A DNA stretch of 64,000 nucleotides from an uncultured Acidobacteriia bacterium (lineage in GTDB: Bacteria > Acidobacteriota > Terriglobia > Bryobacterales > Bryobacteraceae). Of this stretch, positions 1 to 9,445 are shown piece by piece (the stretch's first letter is position 1; every line of letters starts with the position of its first letter). The notes under the pieces were generated by a model. The model saw nothing but the letters and a program-made list of their open reading frames with translations. It did no database searches and had not been told where the DNA came from. The DNA is taken from contig CAIXXM010000166.1 in NCBI GenBank assembly GCA_903923395.1, positions 1 through 64,000 of the forward strand, given 5' to 3'. Both the position numbers and the translations under genes were made by a program.

Positions 1-249
1 CTGGAACTCCGGCGAAAACCCCTGCCTGCAAACACCTCCAAACACGGCACTTGCAAAAAACCAGTTTTTCAATCCAACTCTTCTGCTCTCCCGAGCCGCC
101 AAATCACCCCTTGAATTTACTGGTGAGATATCCGGGCTAAAAGCCGGATAGTGGTCGACTTCGGGCCGCCGACAACGTCCCGATTGAACAAAGCCTTATT
201 GCGGCGCGGCACGCGCGCCTGAAAGGCGCACGAACAAAAGAGTACTGGA
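1..249. other. Non-coding stretch at window edge
   Basis: No supportable gene is visible here. It lies downstream of the minus-strand TonB receptor and before the terminator hairpin. Short open frames in it have no recognisable product. Confidence 0.5.
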
Positions 250-290
250 AACGAAAATGGCCGGGTCGCCTCCGAAGAGAGGACCCGGCC
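250..290 (-). terminator. Intrinsic terminator of TonB receptor gene
   Basis: A 9-bp perfect stem (GGCCGGGTC at 259-267 with GACCCGGCC at 282-290) is followed, on the minus strand, by the U-rich stretch ATTTTCGTTT. It sits 26 bases after the stop codon of the receptor gene. Confidence 0.8.
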
Positions 291-315
291 AAATGTACTT
301 GCCTAACTCCGCGAC

Positions 316-3300
316 TTAGAATGCGAAGCGCAGACCGAGCTGGGCGCGGCGGGCGTTGGTGCCGTCCGGGAAGCCAGCCGAAGCCGTACCGAGACCAGGG
401 GTCTGGGCCGTGCAGGAGGTGGCCGTGGCGGACGTGCAAGGCGCGATCACGAAGTTGGGAGCCGTGGCGGTTCCCTTGTTCGCGGCCGTGAAGCCAGCCG
501 AGGTGACGCTGGTGTTGGAGATGGTGTTGGTCAGGTTGAAGACCTCAAACAGCAGCGTGAGGGACATCTTTTCGCGCAGTTCAAAGCGCTTCTGGATGCG
601 GGTATCGAAGCGGGTGGTCGGGTCCAGGCGCAGCGGGTTGTTCTGCAGCCAGGGCACACGGTTGTCGCCACCGAGACCGTTCAGGGTGCCGGTGAAGGCC
701 TGGGGCAGATTCGAAGTGGAGGAGAAGCTCACCGATTCAAACGCGGGGCGGCCGCTGGCGAGAGTCAGCAAACCGGTCCATTCCCAGCCATTCACCACAT
801 ATTTGGCGAACTTGCTGTCGCTCTTGATGAAGGTGGGGCGGGCGACGAAGGTGCCCACGAACCGGTGGCGCTGATCGAGGTTGCCGTTGCCCTTGTCCGC
901 GGAGGGGTTGCCGTTGTAGAGACCCATGGGGCCGCTGCTGAAGAAGATGGCATTGCTGCCGGACTCCTGGTTTTCATCAAGCTCATGCGCCCAGGTGTAG
1001 GCGATGGAGCCCTGGAAGGTCTTGGAGAACTTCTTGTTCAGCTGGACCACCATGGCGTCATACCACTGCTTGCCACCGTTCTCCACCTGATTGATGTGCC
1101 CGTAACGGGTATCAATGCGGTTGGCGAGAGTGTAGATCGGGGTGCTGTAGACCTGACCAGTGGGCTGGTAGTTGGAGTCCAGAATGGTGAAGTTGTAGGT
1201 CTGGGAGCTCAACGGTCCGATATTGATATCGCGGACCGTATAGAGACGCTTGCCGCGGTTCATGATGTAGGACGTGGTGAGGCTGATGCCCTTGCCGAGC
1301 GAACGTTCGAGAGCGACGTTCAGCTGTTCCGAATACGGGTTGCGCATGTTGGGAGCAGCGAAAGTGATGCTGCGGTTGCTGGCGAGAACACCGGCCGGGC
1401 TGGAGAGCACGTTCGGGAAGATGGGAGCACCTGTTGTGGTGGGGCTGCTGATGCTCAGGCTCTGGGTGTAGACGTCATTGGCCGTGAAGAAGGTGCTGAT
1501 CAAACCCGTCTGGTAGCGGGCATAGTACAGACCATAACCGGCGCGGAGGACGGTCTTGTCGTTGATCTGGTAAGCCAGACCGACGCGGGGAGCGAAGTTC
1601 TTCTTATCCGACGGAATGCTGCCGGTCTGTGAGTAGTAGGGGTTGGTGGTGGTGGGTTGCGGCAGCACCTGGTATTCGTAGCGGAGGCCGTAGTTGGCGG
1701 TCAACTTGGAGTTGATCTTCCAGCTATCCTGCGCGAAGAAGCCCATGGAGGTGATGGTGGTGTCGACAATCGGGTTGCCGAAGACCTGGGAGAAGCCGGA
1801 GTAGTTGCTGGGGCCGCCGGCCTTGGGGCTGCTGAAATCGAGCGCGAAGTTGGTCACGTTCGCGTAGGTGTAAGAACCGAAGCGGCTGCTCAGGGAGTTG
1901 GAGAAGTCTTCCGTCTTGGAGATTTCCGCGCCGAACTTAAAGGTATGCGCGCCCTTGACCCAGGAGAGGGTATCGCCCCACTGGAAGCGGTTTTCGCTGG
2001 GCAGGATGCGGGGCAGAATGCTGTATGCACCGAGGTTGCTCACGCCGGCCACGGTGAGCCCGACGGTGCCGATGGGATAGCCCTTCAGCAGGGTCGGGTC
2101 AAAGTCATCAGCCTGGCGGTCTTTGAACCAGCCGAACTTAAATTCGTTCACCACGGAGCTGGCGGGAACAAAAGTCCAGCCGAGCTTGCCGATGCGGTCA
2201 CGCACGGTGTCATCGCCATTGCTGCCGACTGCCGCGCCGTTGGTGAGCGCATTGCCGGTCTGGATGCCGTTCGGGGAGAGCCAGTGCAGATAGTTGAAGC
2301 TGGCTGTCAGGGTGTTGCGTTCATTGAGGTGATAGTCGAGCTTGAGGAAGTAGAGTTCCTGGTCGGCGCGGCGGTCAACGAGACCGAACATGCGGGGGAG
2401 CACCGCGTTGGCGGCAGCGCACTGGGCGGCGGTCGCCGGGGCGGCGCAACCGATCCAACTCTGGGTGCTGCCATTGACGTTGGCGTTCAAAATGCTGCTG
2501 GAAATGGGTTCGTGACGGCGCTGGATTTCGGTGTCAAAGAAGTAGAACAGTTTGTTCTTGATGATCGCGCCGCCGATTGTGCCACCAACCTGATGGCGGA
2601 CGTCCTGCGGGTTGATGATGGCGAAGCGGTCGCGGGCGTCGAGGCTGCGGTTGCGGAAATACCAGAAGAAGCTGCCGTGCAGATTATTGGTACCGCTCTT
2701 GGTGACGGTGTTGACCACGCCGCCAACAGCGCCGCCGAATTCCGCGGCATAGCTGGAGTTCAGCACCTGGAATTCCTGGACAGCGTCCTGGGAGAGCTGG
2801 GAGCCGAGGCGCGTACGTCCGGCGTTTTCGTTGTAGTACTGGTTGGTGGTGTCCACGCCATCGACGACGAAGGCGTTGCCACCGGCCATGCCGCGGAAGG
2901 TCAACAGGCCGAAGTCGGCGTCTTTGGTCACGGCGGGCGTCAGGAGCACGAAGGAATCGACGCGGCGGCCGTTAATGGGAAGGTTTTCGATCTGTTCGCC
3001 GGTGACGACGGTCGAGTTTTCGGTTTTCACGCTATCGACCAGTGGAGAGGCATCGGTCACCTCAATCTTCTGTGTCATGGCACCGACCGCGAGGGCGACC
3101 TTCAGATCCACAATCTGGCCGACCTGCACCGCCAGACCTTCCGCGTTGTAAACCGAGAAGCCCTGCTTTTCCACACTCACCTTGTAACCGGGGCCCGGCA
3201 CCAGAGCGGGAGCGGAGAAGACACCTGCACCCGTGGTGGTCAGATCACGGCTGAAGCCAAGAGCCGGGTTGGAGACCACGACTTTTGCTCCGCCAACAGC

Positions 3301-3417
3301 TGCACCGGACGGATCCGTCACGGTTCCCGAAATGGCACCGCGCCCGGCTGTAGCCTGGCACCATGCCGACAGCGACACCGCTACGGTAAGCGCGAGCGCC
3401 GATAAGACTTTTTTCAT
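316..3417 (-). CDS. TonB-dependent receptor, Oar-like, with carboxypeptidase-regulatory-like domain
   Basis: Outer-membrane beta-barrel of 1033 residues, probably a TonB-driven importer or surface protein of unknown substrate. Residues 1-24 form a signal peptide. About 25-110 are a carboxypeptidase-regulatory-like beta-sandwich beginning AISGTVTDPSGA. A plug domain follows (ENLPINGRR near 144-152, then a GGVVNTVTKSGTN segment). The rest is barrel, ending in the terminal aromatic LRFAF expected for outer-membrane assembly. The ATG start has an AGGAG ribosome site 9 bases upstream. It is the last of three minus-strand genes, after the NHL-repeat gene with a 143-bp gap that could hold its own promoter. 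No SusD-like partner is present, so the substrate cannot be inferred. Confidence 0.9.
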   Translation of the reverse strand: MKKVLSALALTVAVSLSAWCQATAGRGAISGTVTDPSGAAVGGAKVVVSNPALGFSRDLTTTGAGVFSAPALVPGPGYKVSVEKQGFSVYNAEGLAVQVGQIVDLKVALAVGAMTQKIEVTDASPLVDSVKTENSTVVTGEQIENLPINGRRVDSFVLLTPAVTKDADFGLLTFRGMAGGNAFVVDGVDTTNQYYNENAGRTRLGSQLSQDAVQEFQVLNSSYAAEFGGAVGGVVNTVTKSGTNNLHGSFFWYFRNRSLDARDRFAIINPQDVRHQVGGTIGGAIIKNKLFYFFDTEIQRRHEPISSSILNANVNGSTQSWIGCAAPATAAQCAAANAVLPRMFGLVDRRADQELYFLKLDYHLNERNTLTASFNYLHWLSPNGIQTGNALTNGAAVGSNGDDTVRDRIGKLGWTFVPASSVVNEFKFGWFKDRQADDFDPTLLKGYPIGTVGLTVAGVSNLGAYSILPRILPSENRFQWGDTLSWVKGAHTFKFGAEISKTEDFSNSLSSRFGSYTYANVTNFALDFSSPKAGGPSNYSGFSQVFGNPIVDTTITSMGFFAQDSWKINSKLTANYGLRYEYQVLPQPTTTNPYYSQTGSIPSDKKNFAPRVGLAYQINDKTVLRAGYGLYYARYQTGLISTFFTANDVYTQSLSISSPTTTGAPIFPNVLSSPAGVLASNRSITFAAPNMRNPYSEQLNVALERSLGKGISLTTSYIMNRGKRLYTVRDINIGPLSSQTYNFTILDSNYQPTGQVYSTPIYTLANRIDTRYGHINQVENGGKQWYDAMVVQLNKKFSKTFQGSIAYTWAHELDENQESGSNAIFFSSGPMGLYNGNPSADKGNGNLDQRHRFVGTFVARPTFIKSDSKFAKYVVNGWEWTGLLTLASGRPAFESVSFSSTSNLPQAFTGTLNGLGGDNRVPWLQNNPLRLDPTTRFDTRIQKRFELREKMSLTLLFEVFNLTNTISNTSVTSAGFTAANKGTATAPNFVIAPCTSATATSCTAQTPGLGTASAGFPDGTNARRAQLGLRFAF

Positions 3418-3535
3418 TTACGAAGACTCCTGACTTCAAATTGAACTGAACGCACGTGAAGCACTGTTACCAAACTAGCAACTCGAACGTTACAAATCGA
3501 TGACAATCAAGAGACAATACTATCCCACATTGGGC

Positions 3536-3558
3536 CGGGCTGCGTACGAAACAGCCCG
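3536..3558 (-). terminator. Hairpin after NHL-repeat gene
   Basis: A 7-bp stem (CGGGCTG at 3536-3542 with CAGCCCG at 3552-3558) lies 2 bases beyond the NHL gene stop. There is no clear U-tract on the minus strand; the U-rich side faces the plus strand. It may be a weak terminator or an mRNA-stabilising hairpin between the two genes. Confidence 0.4.
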
Positions 3559-3560
3559 TT

Positions 3561-6347
3561 TTATTGCATGGTGACGACTGGCCCAGCCACTGTTTTGACG
3601 CCCGCGACGGTGGCTTGGATGGCTACATCGCCCACGCGGTTGGTGACGGGCACCACGATGTTGAATTGGTAGAGTCCGGCGCCTGTGATTCCGGCGAAAG
3701 CGACCTGTGCGTTCACGCCGCCGATGGTGATGGTGACGGGATTGGTGGTGGGTGCCGCGCCCGCGAAAGCGCTGCCGGCGGGAACGGCGGGCTTGGTGGG
3801 TCCGAAGCCGACGCCGTAGAGCACCAGAACCTCACCGGCTTTTACGGGCCGGGTGTTGTAGACAAAGGCACCCACCGGACCAACGATGTCATAGCCGCCG
3901 CCACCGTAAGCGCCGGAGCCATCCGGCGTGGCGATGATGGCAGCGACGTGTTTGGCATCGAGCAGGCTGAACGAGGGGCTTTCCGCTGCGAGAGTAACCG
4001 TGGCAGTGGTGGTGCCATTGGGGTTGGTCACGGTCACGTTGACGGTGCCTGTGGCGGTGTCATCCGGGGCTTGCAGATTGATCTGCGTGGGGCTGACAAA
4101 CCAGAGATACGCCGGCTTGCCGTTGATGGTGACGGTGACACCGCCGAGGGACTTGGGGAAATCATTGTTCCAGATATAGGTATCGGGGGCCAGATTGATG
4201 CCGTAGATGGAGACCCAGCTACCCGGTTGAATGGTGGTGGCAGAGCTGTAAACGGGGCCGATGCCACCCGCGGTGATGGACGGAGTGAGGGAGTTCGCCA
4301 GCTTGCGGATGCGGAGATTGTTGGTATCGGCGATGTAGACGGCGTTGGAGGCATCGAGACAAATGCCGCCGGGCTGGTTCAGCGTGGCGCTGGTGCCAAG
4401 TCCGCCATCGCCCGAGAAGGCAGCGGTGCCTGTGCCGGCGATGGTATTGATGATGCCCGTGCCAGCGGTGATTTTCCGGATGCGGTTGTTACCCATGTCC
4501 GCGATATATACGTTACCGGCGCTATCGACAGAAACATCACCGGGCTGGGAGAGAGCGGCGGCAGTGGCCGGGCCGCCATCGCCTGAATAGCCTTCGGTGC
4601 CGGTGCCCGCGATGGTGGAGATGATCCCGGTGGAAGCGGTGATTTTGCGGACGCGGCTGCTTGCCACGTCCGTGACGTAGAGATTGCCCGCAGTATCCAC
4701 GGCCACGGCATAGGCCCCCATCTGGGCGGAAGTGGCGGGGCCGCCGTCGCCGCCGAAGCCGCCCGTGCCGCTGCCAGCGACGGTGGAGATGACGCCGGAA
4801 GCTGCGGTGACTTTGCGGACGGTGTTACTGCCGGAATCGGCGATATAGACGTTGCCGGCGGAGTCCACGGCAACGCCGGTGGGCGCGTAGAGGGAGGCTT
4901 TTGTGGCAGCGGAGCCATCGCCGCTGTAGCCTTGGGTGCCATTGCCAGCGATGGTGGTGATGACGCCAGTGGAAGCATTGACCTTGCGGATGGCATTGTT
5001 GCCCATATCCGCGATATAGAGGTTCCCGGCGGTATCGAGCGCGAGGGCTCCGATCTCGTCGATCTGGGCGGCGGTGGCCTGTCCGCCGTCACCGGCGTAA
5101 CCCTGCACACCGCTGCCGGCGTATGTAGTGATCAGGCCGGTCTTGGCGGCGACTTTGCGGACGCGGAAGTTTTCGTTATCGGCGATGTAGATATTGCCGG
5201 AGGCGTCGACCACAACATCGCCCGGGAAGTTGAACTGCGCGGAGGTGGCAGCACCGCCATCGCCGCCGTAGCTGGCCTGGCCATTGCCAATCAGGGAAGC
5301 AATGATGCCGGTGGCAACGGTGATCTTGCGGATGCGGTTGCTGTCCGTGTCCACCACATAGACGTTGCCTGCCGCGTCTGTGGTGATGTCACTGGGGGAA
5401 TTGAGTACCGCCTTGGAGGCTGCGCCGCCATCGCCGGCATAGCCCGCCGCGCCGGTGCCCGCGACGGTGCTGATGATACCGGTGCCAAGAACAAGCTTGC
5501 GAATTCTCAGATTGCCGGAATCGAGGATATAGAGATTGCCCGAGGCATCGAGGGCCACTTGTGTGGGGTAGTTGATTTGGGCCTGCGTCGCGGGGCCGCC
5601 ATCGCCGCCCATGAGAGCGGTGCCGTCTCCGGCGATGGTGGTGATGACGCCCGTGCTGGCGGCTACTTTGCGGATGACATTGTTCGCGGAATCCGCGATG
5701 TAGAGATTGCCTGCACTATCAGCGGCGATGCCCTGGGGTTGCGCCAGTTGTGCACTCCCCGCGGGGCCGTTATCGCCCAAATAGCCGTAAGCAGCGTTCC
5801 CGGCGACGGTGCTGATGGTCCCGCCGGGGGTGACCTTCCGGATGCAGTTGTTGACGGTATCGGCAATGTAGAGATTGCCTGCGGCGTCCATGGCCAGAGC
5901 CGTGGGGGCGTTCAGCTTGGCGGCAACAGCGGGGCCGCCGTCACCTGCGTAACCTTCCGTGCCGCTACCCGCGACTACAGTTGCCTGCCCGGTGGCGAGG
6001 GCAATCCGCCAGACCTTGGAACCACTGATGCCGTCCGCGATGTAGAGACTTCCGGTGGAATCAACCACAGGATGCGGACTGGGGAGCAGAATGGGGGTTT
6101 GCAGATGCCGGGTCACGGCACCGGCGGCATTGTGAATGTAGACATCACTGGAGGGGATGACTTCACTGTGCGAAGGCAATACATAGAGATTGCCCGACGA
6201 ATCTGTAGCCATGCCGATGGGGGCATACAGAGCAACCGCATTGCCAGCCTCGCCCGCGCCTGGACCACCACCGGCGACGGTGCTGATGGCGTAGGGTTGC
6301 GCGGCGGCGAGAGTGGAGAATGCCACAAGGGCAAAGAGAGTTCTCAC
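3561..6347 (-). CDS. Secreted NHL-repeat protein with Solibacter-type C-terminal domain
   Basis: Extracytoplasmic protein of 928 residues. A signal peptide (about 1-17) is followed by roughly twelve NHL-like units, each with a core of the form D-AGN-LYIAD-NN-IRKV, alternating with stretches of the type ISTVAG-GT-GYSGDGGPAT. These should build one or two beta-propellers. From about 695 to the end there is a domain with a PVYS start, a QPG-WVSIYG motif, SPTQINLQAPDD and SFSLLDAKHV, which matches the C-terminal domain of the BACON-like protein at 12981-16694 and is typical of Solibacter relatives. The start is GTG and overlaps the TGA of the upstream gene by four bases, so the two are translationally coupled. 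Ligand and role are unknown; binding of polysaccharide or protein at the surface is a guess. Confidence 0.88.
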   Translation of the reverse strand: MRTLFALVAFSTLAAAQPYAISTVAGGGPGAGEAGNAVALYAPIGMATDSSGNLYVLPSHSEVIPSSDVYIHNAAGAVTRHLQTPILLPSPHPVVDSTGSLYIADGISGSKVWRIALATGQATVVAGSGTEGYAGDGGPAVAAKLNAPTALAMDAAGNLYIADTVNNCIRKVTPGGTISTVAGNAAYGYLGDNGPAGSAQLAQPQGIAADSAGNLYIADSANNVIRKVAASTGVITTIAGDGTALMGGDGGPATQAQINYPTQVALDASGNLYILDSGNLRIRKLVLGTGIISTVAGTGAAGYAGDGGAASKAVLNSPSDITTDAAGNVYVVDTDSNRIRKITVATGIIASLIGNGQASYGGDGGAATSAQFNFPGDVVVDASGNIYIADNENFRVRKVAAKTGLITTYAGSGVQGYAGDGGQATAAQIDEIGALALDTAGNLYIADMGNNAIRKVNASTGVITTIAGNGTQGYSGDGSAATKASLYAPTGVAVDSAGNVYIADSGSNTVRKVTAASGVISTVAGSGTGGFGGDGGPATSAQMGAYAVAVDTAGNLYVTDVASSRVRKITASTGIISTIAGTGTEGYSGDGGPATAAALSQPGDVSVDSAGNVYIADMGNNRIRKITAGTGIINTIAGTGTAAFSGDGGLGTSATLNQPGGICLDASNAVYIADTNNLRIRKLANSLTPSITAGGIGPVYSSATTIQPGSWVSIYGINLAPDTYIWNNDFPKSLGGVTVTINGKPAYLWFVSPTQINLQAPDDTATGTVNVTVTNPNGTTTATVTLAAESPSFSLLDAKHVAAIIATPDGSGAYGGGGYDIVGPVGAFVYNTRPVKAGEVLVLYGVGFGPTKPAVPAGSAFAGAAPTTNPVTITIGGVNAQVAFAGITGAGLYQFNIVVPVTNRVGDVAIQATVAGVKTVAGPVVTMQ

Positions 6348-6751
6348 TTGGCACCTCCAGAGACCATTTTGCGGACCAGGACCGCGAAGCTCTTGACCGG
6401 GGTTCCGGCGCTGTCGAGAGTCTCGATGACGATGGAAGGATTCGCACCGCGCTGCAACAGGCGGTATTCCACGGGTGTGAGGACAACATCCGAGGTGAAA
6501 TTCAAAGAGGTGCCGGCATCGAGATCGACACCGCCGCGGAGCAGTGCATCACCGGCGCGGGTTCGCAGGGAAACTTGCGCGCCATGCAGCGGCGTGGCCT
6601 CGGCATTGCGCAATCTGAGGCGGAGTGTCAGCTGGACGCGGTCCGCGGAAGTGGTGACATTGCTCACCGAATAGTCCCCCGCAATCGACGGCAGGGCACC
6701 CGCGAGGGCGGGTATCAGGGATATGGAAAATATCAGGACGGTTTTCAACAT
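6344..6751 (-). CDS. Small secreted protein of unknown function, coupled to the NHL-repeat gene
   Basis: A 135-residue protein not recognised as a named family. Residues 1-19 (MLKTVLIFSISLIPALAGA) look like a signal peptide. The rest reads like one beta-sandwich, with alternating hydrophobic strands (LTLRLRLRN, VSLRTRAG, SIVIETLD, FAVLVRKM), as in small periplasmic or surface folds. The ATG at 6751 was chosen over an upstream in-frame start because it begins the signal peptide. Its TGA overlaps the GTG of the NHL gene by four bases, which suggests the two products are made together and may interact. It is the first gene of the minus-strand cluster. Confidence 0.7.
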   Translation of the reverse strand: MLKTVLIFSISLIPALAGALPSIAGDYSVSNVTTSADRVQLTLRLRLRNAEATPLHGAQVSLRTRAGDALLRGGVDLDAGTSLNFTSDVVLTPVEYRLLQRGANPSIVIETLDSAGTPVKSFAVLVRKMVSGGAK

Positions 6752-6912
6752 GGTCCGGCAGCTTTCATCGTGGCATAACTCACAACCCTGCAAGCCCGAA
6801 AATGTTACTCTTTGGAGCTATATAGTCGGCAAAGGCCTGGGCGGCCCCGTCGCAAACGAGCATTCGCTGCCGCCCGGTGTCCGTTTTGCCGACGAATACT
6901 GAAGAGTCCGAC

Positions 6913-7920
6913 ATGATTCGATTTCGAGCAATAATTTCCGTCCTGCTGAGCGCTGTTCCGCTCACTGCTGCACAGCACGTGCTGAAGGCGACGCCGCAAA
7001 CGGTGGTCATTGGGAACTATTCGGCCGATGCCAAGCCGGTGTTGCGGGTGAAATCCGGCGACACGGTGGAGATCGAAACGGTTTCGGGCAACCCGGACAA
7101 TCTTCGGCGTCTGGGTGTTCCGGAAGCGGAGATCCCGGAAGCGCTCAAGAGTATTCTGCGCGATGTGAAAGACCGCGGCCCCGGCGGACATATTCTGACC
7201 GGGCCGGTCTATGTTGAGGGCGCGGAGCCGGGGGACACGCTGGAGGTGCATATCGAGAAGATTGTGCTGACGGCACCGTATGCCTACAACCAGTTCCGCA
7301 TGACGGCCGGTTTCCTGCCGGAGGATTTCGCACACTCGAATCTGAAGCTGATCCCGCTCGATAGAAAGAAGATGCTGGGGCAGTTCGCGCCGGGCATTCA
7401 GGTTCCTTTGCGGCCGTTCTTCGGCAGCATGGGCATCGCGCCGCCTGCCGATGCGGGGAAGTTTAATTCCGCACCGCCATGGCTGCACGCTGGCAATATG
7501 GACAACAAGGAACTGGTGGAGGGCAGCACTTTATATATCCCTGTCTGGGCGAAGGGCGGGCTGTTTGAGGTGGGCGACGGCCATGCGGGTCAGGGCAATG
7601 GCGAAGTGGATATCACGGCGATGGAAACCATGCTAACCGGCACGTTCCGGTTTGTGGTCCGGAAAAATTTGCACCTCAAGTGGCCGCGGGCGGAGACGCC
7701 GACTCACTACATTTCGATGGGGATGGATGAAGAGCTGGTCATCGCCACGAAGCAGGCTGTGCGGGAGATGATTGATTTCCTGGTGGCGGAGAAAGGCCTT
7801 TCGCGGGATGACGCGTATGTGCTTTGCAGCATCGCCGCGGATTTCAACATCACGCAACTGGTGGACACGAAAAAAGGTGTTCACGGGATGATCCCGAAAT
7901 CCATCTTTGTGAAAAAATAG
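6913..7920 (+). CDS. Acetamidase/formamidase family protein, exported
   Basis: A 335-residue member of the FmdA/AmdA family, which hydrolyses small amides to ammonia and the acid. The family core is visible: GPVYVEGAEPGDTLEVHI near residues 97-114, and GDGHAGQGNGEVD-TAMET near 218-238. The ATG at 6913 opens a clear signal peptide (MIRFRAIISVLLSAVPLTAAQ), so this copy is probably periplasmic or secreted, unlike the cytoplasmic FmdA enzymes. An upstream in-frame ATG at 6877 would bury the signal peptide and was not used. It is divergent from the NHL cluster and is followed after 6 bases by a DinB-like gene. The actual amide substrate is not determined by sequence. Confidence 0.85.
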   Translation: MIRFRAIISVLLSAVPLTAAQHVLKATPQTVVIGNYSADAKPVLRVKSGDTVEIETVSGNPDNLRRLGVPEAEIPEALKSILRDVKDRGPGGHILTGPVYVEGAEPGDTLEVHIEKIVLTAPYAYNQFRMTAGFLPEDFAHSNLKLIPLDRKKMLGQFAPGIQVPLRPFFGSMGIAPPADAGKFNSAPPWLHAGNMDNKELVEGSTLYIPVWAKGGLFEVGDGHAGQGNGEVDITAMETMLTGTFRFVVRKNLHLKWPRAETPTHYISMGMDEELVIATKQAVREMIDFLVAEKGLSRDDAYVLCSIAADFNITQLVDTKKGVHGMIPKSIFVKK

Positions 7921-7926
7921 CGGCTC

Positions 7927-8442
7927 ATGAACTCTGCAGACCGTCTTTCGCTCACTCTGGCACTGGAACAATCGCGCTCGCTGCTGCGCGCCGCGGTGGA
8001 GGGTATTGAGGAACCGCAATGGCATGAAAAGGTGGACGGGGCGTGGTCCGTCGCGGAGATCATGGAGCATCTTTGGATCACGGAATACGGTGTATCGAAG
8101 GTGATGATCCCGCGGTTGCTGGCCTCACCGGCGGTGGAGGGTCCGGGGCCCACGCCGGATGCGGTTTTGGTGGAACGGACGCTGGACCGGGGGACGAAGG
8201 TCATGTCGCCGGAAAGGGTGGCGCCGAAGGACAACACGTTGGCCAGGGCGAAGGCGCTGGAGCGGTTTCAAGAGACGCGGGAGAATCTGATTGCTTTCGT
8301 GCAGAGTACCGGGGAAGATCTCCGGGTCCATCACGGCCAGCATCCGGTGCTCGGCAGGATGGACTGCTGCCAGTGGATTTTGTTTATCGCGGCGCATACG
8401 GAACGGCATACTGAGCAGATTGCTCAACTCAAAACCCGCTGA
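7927..8442 (+). CDS. DinB-like four-helix-bundle protein
   Basis: A 171-residue protein of the DinB/YfiT superfamily, whose members form a four-helix bundle with a three-histidine metal site and often act as thiol-dependent transferases. Candidate ligands are the His in IMEHLWITE near residue 48 and the two in AAHTERHTEQ near 156-160, the usual spacing for the family. It starts six bases after the amidase stop, so it is probably co-transcribed. No substrate can be inferred. Many acidobacterial genomes carry multiple copies. Confidence 0.8.
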   Translation: MNSADRLSLTLALEQSRSLLRAAVEGIEEPQWHEKVDGAWSVAEIMEHLWITEYGVSKVMIPRLLASPAVEGPGPTPDAVLVERTLDRGTKVMSPERVAPKDNTLARAKALERFQETRENLIAFVQSTGEDLRVHHGQHPVLGRMDCCQWILFIAAHTERHTEQIAQLKTR

Positions 8443-8461
8443 GTTGTGATTTACTAAACTC

Positions 8462-9415
8462 ATGCGCAACAAGCTCGTTTGGTGTGTCCTCGCAGCCACC
8501 CCCCTCTTTGCCCAGGTCAAAATTTCGCAGGGCAAGAACAAGATCGACGTCGAAATCGACGGCAAGCCTTACACGGCTCTCTACTTCGGTGATGATGTTC
8601 CAAAGCCCTACATGTACCCGCTCCGCGCCCCCTCCGGCACGGTGGTGACGCGTGGCTTCCCCATGGAGAAGATTGACGGGGAATCCGTGGATCATCCGCA
8701 CCAGCGGGCAGTCTGGTTCGCGCATGACAACGTCAATGGCGTGGATTACTGGAACAACGAATTCAGCTACACGAAGGGTGTCATGGGCCACATCTTCGTG
8801 ACGAGGGTGACCAAAGCCGAGGGCGGCAAGAAATCCGGCGAGATCGATTTCACGGCGGAATGGAAGAACAACGAGAACAAAGTGGTGCTGGTGGAAGACC
8901 GCAAGACGACGTTCCATGCGGGCGGTCCGAACCGTGTGATCGACTTTGACTTTACCCTGACCGCGAAGGAAGAAGTGAAGTTCGTGGATGGTAAAGATGG
9001 CGTGTTCGGTATCCGCGTTGCCAGCGGTTTAGAAGAACCGGGCCAGAAGAATCAGCCGAAGGAACCGCTGCGGACAGGCATGATGACCTCCGCCGAAGGC
9101 TGCAAGCTGGAAAAGGAATGCTGGGGCAAGCAATCCAACTGGATGGATTATTCCGGCAAGGTGGATGGCGAGAACGTGGGCATCGCGATCTTTGATCACC
9201 CCGCGAATCCGAAGCACCCGACCTACTGGCACTCCCGCGGTTATGGCCTGTTTGCCGCGAACATCTTCGGTGTGAAGCAGTTCACCAAGGCGGGCGATGG
9301 CACGGTGACACTCAAGCCGGGCGAGAAGATGCGCTTCCGGTACCGCGTGGTGATCCACCCCGGCGATGCGGCTGCGGCCAAGCTGGCCGCGCTGTATGCG
9401 GAGTACGCGAAGTAG
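8462..9415 (+). CDS. Secreted DUF6807 (PmoA-like) family protein
   Basis: A 317-residue protein with an N-terminal signal peptide (about 1-18, ending PLFAQ). It then shows the family pattern: an initial IDGKPYTALYFG strand pair, PYMYPLRAPSG, DHPHQRAVWFAH, and a C-terminal RYRVVIHPG. Databases name this family DUF6807 or, misleadingly, methane oxygenase PmoA. It is not a monooxygenase subunit. It is common in Planctomycetes and Acidobacteria, often near sugar-degradation genes, and a carbohydrate-related role is the usual guess. The conserved HPHQR segment suggests an active or metal site. A strong terminator follows 30 bases after the stop. Confidence 0.82.
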   Translation: MRNKLVWCVLAATPLFAQVKISQGKNKIDVEIDGKPYTALYFGDDVPKPYMYPLRAPSGTVVTRGFPMEKIDGESVDHPHQRAVWFAHDNVNGVDYWNNEFSYTKGVMGHIFVTRVTKAEGGKKSGEIDFTAEWKNNENKVVLVEDRKTTFHAGGPNRVIDFDFTLTAKEEVKFVDGKDGVFGIRVASGLEEPGQKNQPKEPLRTGMMTSAEGCKLEKECWGKQSNWMDYSGKVDGENVGIAIFDHPANPKHPTYWHSRGYGLFAANIFGVKQFTKAGDGTVTLKPGEKMRFRYRVVIHPGDAAAAKLAALYAEYAK

Positions 9416-9445
9416 AGAAGGAAATAGAAGTTGCAGGGAATGGGC

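Noticed and set aside
1657-3405. 582-codon plus-strand open frame
   Set aside because: Antisense to the TonB receptor, low-complexity Gly/Ala/Val/Glu product without family likeness.
3900-6250. DNA-level repeats that might suggest a CRISPR or satellite
   Set aside because: The repeats are imperfect, in frame and coding for NHL units. No CRISPR array and no cas gene is present.
4932-6674. 580-codon plus-strand open frame
   Set aside because: Antisense to the NHL repeats; its apparent periodicity only mirrors theirs.
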